DNA of 64,000 bases. Origin: Cocos nucifera (Eukaryota; Streptophyta; Magnoliopsida; Arecales; Arecaceae). The stretch spans positions 248,001-312,000 of the forward strand of contig QRFJ01002518.1 in NCBI GenBank assembly GCA_006176705.1, given 5' to 3'. The notes beneath the pieces are model-generated. The model worked only from the letters and a program-made list of their open reading frames with translations. It did no database searches and was not told the DNA's origin. Made by a program: the position numbers and the translations under genes. The stretch's first letter is position 1. The number at the start of each line of letters is the position of its first letter. Positions 1-11,109 of this stretch are shown here, piece by piece.

Positions 1-1145
1 CTAAACTTTTTGAAGCACATGGCTTGAACCCGACTGATTCATCATGGAAGCCTATCATTGAGAATTTATTGTATTTCAGGGTTTATTGGCCAAAGGTTGC
101 ATGGAAAGTTAAATCATGGAAAATTTCATCATTAAATTGATTAACTGAGACCTTTAAGCACTCTATATATTGATATGGAATTAGTCCAACTCTTCTTTTT
201 TTATATAGTATATGCTGTATCTTATTTGGCTTTAATAACAACCCCATGCTAAATTTCCATGAGTTTTATGTATGGCCAAAATATGCTGGCAGTATCAAAA
301 AGTTCTCTTGTTGGATCTGAGAATGCAATTTATCTTGATTGTTGTTTTGTCCTTAATGTATAAAATATGACTTTTCATGAATTTGTAACTAACAAGACTT
401 CATGAAATTTGGCATTGCTACCTAATCATTGAGTTTGACCCCTTGACTGATGTGAATTCTTACTAGAATTGATCAGGTTACTTGGAATTTTTTATTCATT
501 AAATCTTCTGGGAATGTAACAGGTCCACACATGCAATCTGAATGATGATTACAAATGTGTGCAGTTGTTGCACCATAGCCTTTTGTTGTACAAGGACTAG
601 ATCTAGTGTTTGCAATATCTTCCTAATGCAGTTCTGGACCAAGGTGACCCTGCAAAGGAAGTTTTGGAGGACAATATTATTAAATTTTGCAATAATAAAA
701 CAGCAGCCTTTGTGAATAATCTTGGAGTTGGAATCATTTGTACATGCTTATAAGATGACTGGCTCTTTGTTGGTGTCAATGATGGACATGTTGTGGATTC
801 TTTGCATTATTCTATTGAAACAATGCTACTTAGGTTACACCTGTTAAGAGATGCTTTTACTGGAAATGCCCCCTTTATATTTCCTTTCTCACTATTTCCA
901 TCCAGATCAGCCAAGGTCTTCCTTAAACAGAAAATTTTAGTCTATCTCCATACTATTTGTTTCTTCCATAACCTGTACAATTGCTCCTATTTGTACAGTC
1001 AATTTACGGTCTCTGGATATTTGTAAGAGAATTGCCTAAATTTTTCATTTAATGCTCTAGCCCAACCATTCCCATGGTGGTTCTACTTTTATAAACTGTT
1101 TAGCAGTTATTTAATCAACAATTACAATCTAATCAGATACCTCAG
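1..1145 (+). other. Intron of the RRP6L3-like gene, upstream part
   Basis: This stretch lies before the first exon I can assign (1146) and probably belongs to one long intron. I found no exon for the DEDD exonuclease domain here, so the catalytic exons must lie left of the window. Two short stretches read like protein but match nothing I recognise: about 3-90 (an open frame with LFEAHGLNPTDSSWKP) and about 632-790 (LDQGDPAKEVLEDN, then a stop). They may be decayed insertions. Confidence 0.5.
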
Positions 1146-4100
1146 CTTGTCCCGATGACAAATTCAGTTTTTTCTTCGAGGCCAGCCGTCGTTCAAACAT
1201 GGTGTGCTTGCAACTTTATGTGAAAGAGATTGAATCTACTCCTGGCGCTTCTGCTGCAGCATCTATATTATCACGTAACCTGAGTGTTCAAGGAGTTACC
1301 TCCTGGAAAAGTAGTGAAATAAAGGTATTCTTTGGTCTGCTTTTGTATTGACCCTAGTTTGCATACTTTATAATTTGATGATCCATTTCATATTGCTTCT
1401 ATTTCTTTTTTTTTCTTTTCTTTTTTTGATTTCAGGATCTGATCTGGAAGCTGTGCGCTTGGAGGGACTTAATGGTTAGTTATCTTATCCTTGATGTGTG
1501 TTTGATAATTGCCTACTGACTTTCTTCCTCAATGGAAGTGTGAATGCTAAGAAGTTGCCATTTTAAAAATTTGGAGAGAATTGATTGCAATGATACTTGA
1601 TTTGGTAGTTAGTGATATACATTCCAATGTCTTGCTCTCACCCGCAATATAATAATGCTCTAAAGGACTAACCACAACTTCTTAAATTGTTTGTGGAGCG
1701 CTACTCCATTTCTGCAACCTAGTGTGTTGTCTACCAGATTTAGCTACATGCTAGTCTGGATTGAATGGCTTCCGTAATCTGACAGCTGGTACATGCCAAC
1801 AGAGATGACTTGCAATCTGCAGATCAGTTGCTGGATTCATATTTGTGAAACAAAATTCTTATTTCTATCATGCATGCAAACAATTACTGATGTTTTGTAC
1901 TCTAGACAATTCCAAAATCCTGTTATCCTTCATGATTTCTTTTGCTTATGATGTCTATTAATCTTCAATCTCTAACTTGGAGTAAGTCATAGATTATTCC
2001 TGAAGTGGACATGTGACAAAGAACTGTGAAAATTTAGAGGATGGTGTCAAACTTCTGCTATGCAGAATTCAAGTTTCATGACATCCTGTATGTGCATTAT
2101 GGAACTTAATTGCCAGCAAGACATGGGTATGGTATCTATATTCTTTAGCGTGTATTAGTTTACCTGGTTGGCATGCATTGGCATGGACCGATGCAAAACT
2201 GACCCAATTTTATTGTTATGAGCCCAGGCATATGGCTGGGCACAACAAGAAGACGCCACATGTTGCAACCTAAGGCAGCTTGGTACAAGAAGTGACATTT
2301 CCTGGGATCTCAGGAAGGTGTTTTCTGGGCTTCATTATCCCACTGGCTGATACCTAATCACAGTAATGATATTTCAACTTCTTTATTGTATCAGCAATAT
2401 TGTGCCTCTTACCAGGGTCGGCTGTCTCTTCACCTAGGGAAAGATGATACTAATAGTGATTCTTTGAAAAATATTGCACTGATTCAAAAAGAAATGAAAA
2501 GAACTTCTCTATTTTGGAGTGTTGATGGGTTTATACGTGGCATAAACAATTATTTGGGCTCAAAACTTATTCATACTATGTATATACTTACCACATAACA
2601 ATAAAAAAAATAAGATAAAAGAATTGGTTAGTATCTTGCTGTATGCTCAAACTAATGATAATTGTTTTTGGTCTGACCTATGAAGAAGTCTTACAATTAT
2701 GTAAGCACATCACATTTCCACCTTTGTTATTAAATGATTAATTTATGAACATTCAATTTTCTTGAATGCTCAAGTTCCATAAAACATTGAACTTTTAGCA
2801 CATCGGATGCTGATTTGTGGCAGGTAATATGTAGTAATTGCTATATATAAAAAACAAAAAAAGCAATAAAATGCATTCATGAGTATTTTATTCTCAAACA
2901 AAACCTCAACTGTTACAAAGTAATATGTTTCAATTGTGTGATCTAATTTTATGCTCCAGTATCTCTGTAAGAAAGTTGCTTGTCTATATGCTTAGTGCTC
3001 AACTAATATCAACATGTGTTTCTCTGAAGCATGGCATGTTGGTGAGTTGCATATAGGATGCGAAGGTTATCTGATGGATGATTGGTTCATCCCTTTGATC
3101 TCACCAACATAATAGTGTGTTACGCAAAGGCACCCTGTTCTGTGACTAAGTATTTTCCTGACAGGATTCTCCATAGCTAGATTCTCTTTATATGCATGTG
3201 TTGCTTCGTCTCTCTTATGCAACTGTTATTTTATTATTGATTTTATTACAAGAGCTTGATTAGAGTGACTTGGTGTATCTAAGTTATATCTCTCTTGCCT
3301 TCTTTTTTATATCCAAACCCAACTAATAATCGAGTTTATTGCCCACATGGTGATGCCATCTCTCTGCCTGCAAAGCATATATATAATTCTTAACCTCAAA
3401 GCATACGCATGAGAGAGAGTGCACAGATACCAAATGCCTTTTGAAGATATGTTCATGGGTTTTACAGTCAATTTTAAAATTTATGTAATCACACATCTTA
3501 ACTGTTTATTGTCTTTGATTTTAACATCGGCTATAACATTTGCCATATCAGCTTCCCCTCGCTATGTTGCATTCTTTTGCTGCAAGAATCTTAACATGCT
3601 GATTACTAGGCTACTCTTCATTCAACATTCTCAGAACTGCTGGACATTATTTTGTAGAATTTCTGTATATTTGCATTCTGTGTTTTTACTCTAGTTCCTT
3701 GACCATAATTCAGGCTCGAATTCATGATGAAAGCTTAAGATATGTCTTATCAGATCAAGCTATTGTCTCTCTTGCATTGAGAGTTCCAAAGGAGTCAATT
3801 GAAGTATATGATGTCATACAGCAAGCTGATTTGGGTAATGGTTCTTCAAATATCTATTCTATCTTGCCATCACCATCACCTGTTGTCAGTACCCACATAG
3901 AGGAACTTTGCTTTCTCCTTCAAGAAGTGAGTGCCAATATTGATGATGTTTTTAGAAGATTTCTTCAAAAGCACCTGGGTCCTACTGGATGCTGTCCGTT
4001 GTCAGCTTATAACTATGCTCTTTTATCTGAGTTCAGTTTGAAACAAACCAATACATTATTCATGAAGCATGTAGGAGAAAAGTTTGCTTCAACAGTTGGT

Positions 4101-7100
4101 AAAAAGGCATCCCGTGAGCTTTTTGTTCAAAAATTCTCCTGCAAATCCCCAGTGTATCACAACTGCAGGATCTATGCTAGCGATGGAAGATTGCTTTGTT
4201 ATTGTGATCGCAGAAAGTTGGAATGGTTAGTGGCCCTTGAAATATTCATACTTAGTAGAGTATATGATGCCATCATTGTGTGACATTTATATTGTTATTA
4301 TACTGCAGGTACCTTAAACGAGATTTGGCAAAGATTGTTGAACATGATCCTCCAGCAATTATGCTTCTTTTTGAACCAAAAGGCCGTCCAGAAGATGAAG
4401 ATAATGACTTTTATATTCAGAGCAAGAAAAATATATGTGTTGGATGTGGAGAAAAGAATCACTACTTACGTTACAGAATAATTCCATCATGCTACAGAAT
4501 GCACTTTCCAGAGCATTTGAAAAGCCATCGTTCTCATGATATTGTTCTACTTTGTGTGGACTGTCATGAAATAGCTCATTCTGCTGCTGAAAAGTATAAG
4601 AGGCAGATAGCAGAAGAATTTGGAATCCCCCTTTTTGTGCGAAAGATAGTTGACTCAGGAGAGAGCGCAGTAGCAACTATATCGTCAAAATCTGTGGGTG
4701 TAATTGAGGAAACAGGTGTGTCCCCCTTGCAGCTGCGAACTGCAGCAATGGCTCTTCTACGCCATGGACCCAGCATGCCAGCAAGAAGGTATGAAGAGCT
4801 GATTCAGGTCAGGAAATGCAACTTTAAAGCATAGTTATTTGCATTTTCAGTTTGCACCCTATGCAGCTTAGTATCTTTGAATGATGAATAATTGAATATT
4901 GCTGTTTATTTCATACCTTTTGTTCTTGACTTTATCATGAGCTTTGCCTTGCATAATGACCTCTTTTGCCAAGAATATACAAAAGCATTTTCTATCTCAT
5001 AGCAATAATTATGTTGGTGAAGAATGTCAACATGATGGATTTATTAGATATCACTTTAATGCATTTTCAAATTTGAGAAGTTTTTAAGTTTGATTTGTGA
5101 ATCCTTGATGCTTATCTCTGGAAACTTCTACATGATCAGATCAGATGTTACAATGAGACCATCTTCTCTTAATTCATTTAAAGTATCTCCAAAATGTTAG
5201 ATTTTTCTTTCTTTATTTGTTTTTGTTTTTTGTGGTTCCCTTAATTTCTTTGTTAGTACAAGTATCCAGTCATCATATAACATCACTGTTATCACAAGTA
5301 AAAAGTTTTTTGTTTTACCTTCGTTCAAGTATTCTTGTCCATTTTTATGTAAATGTTTGCTTTCAATGCAACAATGTTCCATAATTCACCTCTAAAACCT
5401 ACTGTGGACTATTAGTTGCATCGAGTACTTCTAGAAGTTTTTTATGTTCTCATCACTTAAGATAAACACATTACTTTGTTGAGCATGTGGAATATGATTT
5501 GCTGACTTATGGAAGTTCAATGCTTGTCTTCTGGGTTCAGAAACCTCTTTACTTCCATCTTTTGTCTAGTTGAACTACTTTCTTGTTAAAAAGAGAATGA
5601 TCATAGCTTAGTTTAGGAGTGGCCTGTTACCACTTGCCTGCAAAATGAGATGAAGTAGAACCAGTTCTGTTGGTGATGATATTAAGAATCCAGTGCTGCA
5701 ACTTGGATCTTATGGCTCTCTCTTTGTTGATGGACCTTGACTTATCTTTTGAATGTTGTTTTCCTTTCAAAATCACATCTGCCTACCATGCAGGTATCGA
5801 AGGATACCACCATATTCTCAGGTAAACATATTAGAATTTTGTGTGTATGAACTATCAGTTGAAGATGTATGGAAGTATTAGCAAGGAAACCTATCAAAGG
5901 TTCACCGTCTTGGTATTGGATCTTGTACCGTTAAAATCCTGCTATAATGTTGGTATGCCATTCGGTATGGTATGCTCCGAAATAACGTACCAGTACGAGA
6001 CTGGTATAGTATGGTATGTCTGGTACCGGGCGGTGCGGGGCGGTATGGCATTTCATTAATCTTATTCTCTTTACCTTTTCTTATTATATGAACTGCTTTT
6101 CTGCTTGTACCGGTGATTGTCATATGTAAGAAAGATGCTTCCTGCACCTATTGTTATTTATTTCCTTCCCTTGCAGATCGTAAAGGCATATTTTGGGGGA
6201 AGAGAAATATCTCCAGAAGACCTGGAAATGGCATTACTTGTTGGCATGAGTCCTCATGAGAGAAGACGACTTGAGAAGAAAAAAGGATTATCCTTTAGAC
6301 ATCATGGACAGAGCATGATCTATAAAAGTAGCACATCTAGCAATGGTAAAACAATTGAGAACAATATTAAGAGGAACAATAGCATTCATATATCTCAGGA
6401 ATCATTAAAAGATGATGTGAAGGATATTGATGGTAGACAAACAAATACATCTGCTAATGATATGCATGCAGGTTTGTTACTCAATGGAGATGATTCTCCT
6501 AGTGACAATATACAGTGTCTCAACAAAAGAGAAGACTTGGAGCAAGGAAATGTTTGCATTTTAAGTAATGGGAATGGGCATGGGGACCTACAGAAGGAGA
6601 CTTGTGAAGCTGTTCTCCCATCCACATCTTATCAAGTTACCTCCTCAAAAGGTGCGAAGAAGTTATCATTGTTGGGGCATGGGCCTCATGGTAAACAAGT
6701 TGTGGAGCATTTACTAAATAAATATGGGGAGGATGGCATTCGCCAGTTTTGCCAAAGGTGGAGGCAAGTGTTTGTTGATGCCATTAATCCTCGTTTCTTA
6801 CCTTCCGGTTGGGACGTAATGCACAGGTAAGCCCATCTTTGATCTTGTTTATTATTTTTCCATCGTAGATCTCAAAGATATTTAATGCATTTACCTATCT
6901 TCTTTGTTTTGCTTTGATCCACTCTATAGTTACCTTAGACCTATGAGAGGAGGGGGGGTGTAGTGGTGGTACCTCGTAGTTATATGGGTATTTGTTTCTA
7001 GTATTTCTAAACTTGTGCTACTAATTATTTTACTCAAGTTATTAGAATTTATCCAATTCTAGTGTTGAAATTGGACATAAGTCACATAAATCTGATTGTA

Positions 7101-8912
7101 AGTAATAATGGTTATAATTAGGTAAATTTATGCCTTTATAAAAACTTGTTTCGAGATTAAAGACCGCCAAACTACCCCAAACCAGGTAGTTTGGACATAG
7201 AACCGGACTAGCTAGTAACCAAGATGGTTTGACTAGTCGATCTAGTTTGAATAGGATTTTTATTAAAACCCTCTCCTCTCTCCCTATCCTCTTCGCTCTC
7301 TTGATTCTCCTCTCTCTCGTCCCTCCCTGTCTCTCAATCCTCCTCTCCCACTCCCTTCTCTCCCTCCTAATCTTCCTCTCCCTTCACCCTCCGCAACTCC
7401 TCTCCTATGACAATGTCGTAGATGTCCATGCCGGCGTCAATAGTTAGGGTTCCGCGACAAGGACTTTACAACTAGGGTTAGGGTTTTGTTGCTACCATTG
7501 AAGTTGATGGTGTCAAAAGCAGGTATACATGTCCCTCCCTTTCTCCCTCATGCTCTCCCTCTTCCCCCTTCCACCCCCCCTCCTCTCCTTGTTCCAATAC
7601 ACCTCAGGTCGGCATGGTATATATAACTTTCATACCAAAATGATGGTTGGTATGACCTCCACTACTAGTTTGGCGAACCTATTATAGAACCTCATTTTGA
7701 CCAAATGGAAACTATAATGTATACACGTTCTGAAAATGCAATTTTCAAAAGCCTAAATGCCTAGTGACTTCATTTTGGAAAAGTGGACCACTTTTTGGAG
7801 GCTAGGTCACTTAGTTGTCATTGTCTATGAAGTAAGCAACTTATAGTTGCATGGTTAAAATACATAAGTGGGTTTCATGGAAAAAGAAATAACTACTATA
7901 ATGAGCACTAGATAAAAATGAATAGTGGAAGAACTTCAATCAGATCCAATACATGTTTATGTCCATTGTTAAGACTTTTTTTTTCTTTTTAGAAAAGTGC
8001 AGCACAGCCTTGTGAAGAGCTTAGCTTAGCTTAGGCCTTTGCATCAACTGGTGGTCAGTCTTCCTTCCATTATTATTATTATTATTTTTTATGTGAACAC
8101 ATGAACTGCAAAATTTTCTGAATTAGAAAGTGCAAGTAGATTGGTTTGATTTTTTGTTTGTACAGTTCTCTAGGGTTCATCTGAATAAACGTACTTCATG
8201 GGACTTGGTTTGGCCATGTAGTGAGCTTCCGGGATGGTGAGCTTTAGAGTTATGTTTTATATGTTTCCTGGGGGTAATTTCTTTGTCTAATTCAAGGGAT
8301 CGCTTGGCCAGGACTCAACGTTGCGTTAGTGTGCCAGTAGGTGCTGGCAAAAAAAGGACCGACAATGGTGAACAAGTACAAAAATAGGAAATAAAATCCA
8401 TTATGGGGTGTTGATTAAGACTTTTTATTGAGGGTGTGATTAGGTGCTTCAAGTTTATTTTGGTAAAACATTAGGTGCTCCAAGTTGATGAAGTATTTTT
8501 GCGCTATCTCTACCAGGAGCTGGTTTTCTATAATCTGGTACGATGGCAGCTTGTAAAAACCACCCAAGTATGTCATTTTTTGTGATACAGATGACAAAGT
8601 TCATCGCTATGGCCTCTATCGATCGAGGAAATAAGGTGATGAAATATCATCGTTAGTGGCTGTTAGAACTATTAGCAATGCAAAAGATGCAAAAGATCTT
8701 CTTGATGATGCAATTAAAATTACATTTTTTATGATGCACATATTTGTAACTGAATTAAGATTTTATCAGATGAATGAATTTTGTGCTTAACCACCATACA
8801 AAATCTGATTTGTTGATATTCTGATGTCTCTTTTGACAGTGGACGACGGGACTTTGGTGAGTATAGCGTCTATAATCCTTCCAAGAAAGCCCTTCAAACA
8901 GCAAATCAGTAG
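1146..8912 (+). CDS. RRP6L3: RRP6-like 3 / EXD2-type 3'-5' exonuclease, C-terminal part (6 exons)
   Basis: Exons: 1146-1324, 1436-1474, 3714-4225, 4309-4807, 6177-6826 and 8840-8912 (stop TAG 8910-8912). All junctions are AG/GT and the phases join into one frame of about 650 codons. The first exon reads EASRRSNMVCLQLY, the end of the exonuclease part. Exons 2-3 give the HRDC-like segment (KLCAWRDLM, then ARIHDESLRYVLSDQAI). Exon 4 holds an HNH-like module (CVGCG ... CVDCHEIAH) also known from animal EXD2. Exon 5 has SPHERRRLEKKKG and a conserved end, HGPHGKQVVEHLLNKYGEDG. The tail ends QTANQ. Known Arabidopsis RRP6L3 has the same order. The family has a DEDD-type RNase/exonuclease fold; that half is outside the window, so activity cannot be judged here. 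Subcellular site and substrate are not shown by the sequence. The gene converges on AXR1. Confidence 0.9.
1475..3713 (+). other. RRP6L3 intron between the HRDC exons
   Basis: A 2.2-kb intron with donor GTTAGT at 1475 and acceptor ATTCAG ending at 3713. It is AT-rich. A short open frame at 2386-2598 has no recognisable family and no splice context, so I treat it as noise. I see no clear mobile element. Confidence 0.7.
4436..4580 (+). other. RRP6L3: HNH-like zinc-binding module in RRP6L3 exon 4
   Basis: Within exon 4 the protein reads CVGCGEKNHYLRYRIIPSCY, then FPEHLKSHRSHD and CVDCHEIAH. The spacing of two CxxC pairs with histidines between them resembles a zinc ribbon or HNH/ββα-metal fold. 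The same arrangement follows the exonuclease domain in animal EXD2 (family knowledge). No residue of the motif is missing. Whether it cuts nucleic acid or only binds zinc cannot be told from sequence. Confidence 0.7.
4808..6176 (+). other. RRP6L3 intron with a GGTAC/GGTAT-rich repeat
   Basis: The intron runs from GTCAGG at 4808 to TTGCAG at 6176. At about 5893-6055 there is a patch rich in GGTAC, GGTAT and CGGTGCGG words that begins AAAGGTTCACCG. It resembles the ends of the fold-back repeats at 13455 and 20025 and is probably a short member of that family. The rest holds nothing I recognise. Confidence 0.5.
6827..8839 (+). other. Last intron of RRP6L3
   Basis: A 2.0-kb intron with donor GTAAGC at 6827 and acceptor TTGACAG ending at 8839. 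It contains the fold-back repeat described at 7161-7679. The remainder (7690-8839) is unremarkable AT-rich DNA. Confidence 0.7.
7161..7679. mobile_element. Fold-back/MITE-like repeat with pyrimidine core
   Basis: Imperfect inverted ends are visible: the left has CCGCCAAACTA near 7164-7174, and the right end read backwards is GGTTCGCCAAACTA (7666-7679). Between them lies a long CT-rich tract (about 7268-7400, again 7530-7600). There is no transposase frame. The right-end word GGTTCGCC is shared with repeats at 13455 and 20025. Boundaries are approximate and no target duplication was confirmed. Confidence 0.4.
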
Positions 8913-9185
8913 AGGTAGGATCTTAATTTTGTTCCACTTAAAGGCTGCTATCTGTTTCATTTAGAAAGTCATTTGTTGTGGTGTCAGAGGATCCTTTGAG
9001 AGTGTTGCCTTGATGGGAACAGTGCCCATTATGTTGGAAACGGGTTGGAATTAGTGTCTCCATTGGATAGGCAAATTATTAAATGATGAAAGAGACGAGA
9101 ATATTTAATCATGCCTTCATTTTTTTTTTTAATTTTTGGGTTGTCGTGTCTTCATTTTTCAATTGTGGTTCTCTTTATTGGATTT

Positions 9186-9875
9186 ATTTGGTTGGGGTAC
9201 GTCGGATTAAGGGATGATTTGGCAACTTTAAAAATAATTTATTTGGATAAATGATCATAGAAAAAAATATATTTTATTATATTTGAGAAATGGCATGATA
9301 AAAAAGATATTTCAATAGAAATATATTATTTTTAAATTAATTATGTATGTTAATATGTTTTTTATTATAAATAAATTTTAATATATTTTTGGTATATTAA
9401 TAAGTTTTATAACTATATTTATTAACAAATATATTAATTATTAGTAATTCCTACATCAATTTTTTTGATCATTAATAAACATTTATTAATTAATTATTAA
9501 TAGTTTATATTTATTAATAAATTTATTAGTACATTATAATTTATATATTAATCATAAATTTAAATAATTGATATAAATATTTATTATAATCAATATCTAT
9601 AGTAAATATATATTAATATTAGTATTTATTTAGTAAATATTAATGTACTATATTAATATAATTATTATAATATTGATATAATATAGGTGGGTTATTTCCC
9701 TCAAGCAATGATATTTTCGGATTACTTCACTCGGAAATGCCACTACTAGCGATATTTGTTTTTTTCTCAGTAAAATAGATGTGAAATTCATCATTTATTT
9801 TACGATCTCTTATCTTCTTACCATATGAAAGCTGGTAAAATTTAATTTTTCATGCTAAATTATGCCCAACCAAAT
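9186..9875. mobile_element. AT-rich element with ATTTGGTTGGG inverted ends
   Basis: The left end reads ATTTGGTTGGGG at 9186. The right end, reversed, reads ATTTGGTTGGGC (9864-9875). The 690 bp between them is extremely AT-rich, with no coding potential. This suggests a non-autonomous DNA transposon. I could not find a clean target duplication, so superfamily is open. Confidence 0.45.
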
Positions 9876-11009
9876 GAATCATAGAATATTTTTGGGAGAA
9901 AATGTAAGTTTTGAAGTTTCTAGCTGCAAACAGCCAACAGTCCAGAGGACGTATTTTTGGTTCATTTACCGGACAAGGCATTGTTTTTATGGGCAATATC
10001 TTGTCCGTCCCCATGCTGGGCTTGTTAAGATCATGGAGGTGCTAACATCTTCTGCTGCTGCTATGGACGGGCCGGGTCGAATACAAGGCAACTCGAGTTC
10101 TACAAAAGTAGCTGGCGTGGGTGTTCAACAACAGAGCAGCTCCATTGTGTTCACCTTATGTACAATCGTGACCCGTCCAACTTCACAAAAACTCGTTAAT
10201 TATAAATGACCAACACTACCTGGACATTAAATTCTTAGAGAACAATCGAAGAAATTTATTGTGACGTCCAGGAGGAAGACAGGCGCGATACCATTCCTTT
10301 TGTAATAGGTTTCCCCAATTTGAAATCAAGCAGAGAGATTACAAATTACTGCTACTTCCTAGACGCTATAGAGGCTCAGGAGCATTAGGGGCCCAGATTG
10401 CCGTGTTACTCCTAGAACCGTTCAAACCGTGTCCGGCCGTTCATTCACAAATTCGTGGCATAAGCTTTCGGTATTTCAAACTGCCAAAGGTAATGAGCTT
10501 GCTTCCATTGTATAAAATTTGTATTCCACTCCCTCTTTTTCCCTCTCTTTTTTTTTTTTTTTTTTTTTGTGGTCCACTGCTTGTGGTGGTGGGGGTGGTT
10601 TGTTGGCTTGATGATGGAAACTACAGAGATTTGGCACGCCCAAAGGACACGGCTTAGGACCATTTCTCTCTGTTTCGCATCATTCATACTTACACACAGA
10701 TCCCCGATATCGAGGCAAGCGCAGTTTACGACCTTTCACCAACTACGAGCGGTACGTATACATGGGATGAACTGCTGGCTAATATATGATCCCTACAAGC
10801 GATGTTCCCCCGAAAATTTTGTATCAAAACAAGTTCTATGAATAAATATCTCTGCAACATCTGATATTAACCTCTTCAATGGTGATCGCCGACTTCCTTT
10901 TTCTTTTTTTGGCCTTGTGAGACTTGAAGAACCTCCATATGTTGGTTTCGAACAAGGCCTACAGCCACAGTCCTATCAGCAAAAGAAGAGGATTTAAGTT
11001 CTCCCGGGC

Positions 11010-11010
<1 letters not shown>

Positions 11011-11037
<27 letters not shown>
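11011..11037. repeat. (AG)n microsatellite
   Basis: About 13 AG units in the AXR1 3' flank. A longer one lies at 30862-30900 in AXR1 intron 1. Confidence 0.9.
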
Positions 11038-11043
<6 letters not shown>

Positions 11044-11109
11044 ACTCCTGAAAATTTAATTATCCCTTGGACACAAGGTTAGGATACCTTTATCAGCTGA
11101 TGCTTGCAA

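Larger units (their letters stand above)
8913..11109. other. Convergent intergenic region and 3' UTRs
   Basis: This region lies between the stop codons of RRP6L3 (+) and AXR1 (-) and must hold both 3' UTRs and terminators, which I cannot delimit. It contains an AT-rich element with inverted ends (9186-9875), a poly-T run (about 10551-10568) and an (AG)n microsatellite at 11011-11037. I see no convincing gene in it. Confidence 0.6.

Noticed and set aside
632..1026. Possible upstream exon with LDQGDPAKEVLEDN and a following open frame
   Set aside because: It contains a stop, has no match to the nuclease family, and the exon at 1146 needs a different upstream partner.
4359..4776. Minus-strand open frames opposite RRP6L3 exon 4
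   Set aside because: Shadows of the coding exon; the + strand frame is clearly conserved.
5795..5822. Possible small RRP6L3 exon between AG at 5794 and GT at 5823
   Set aside because: 28 nt would shift the frame, and joining 4807 directly to 6177 gives the conserved sequence without it.
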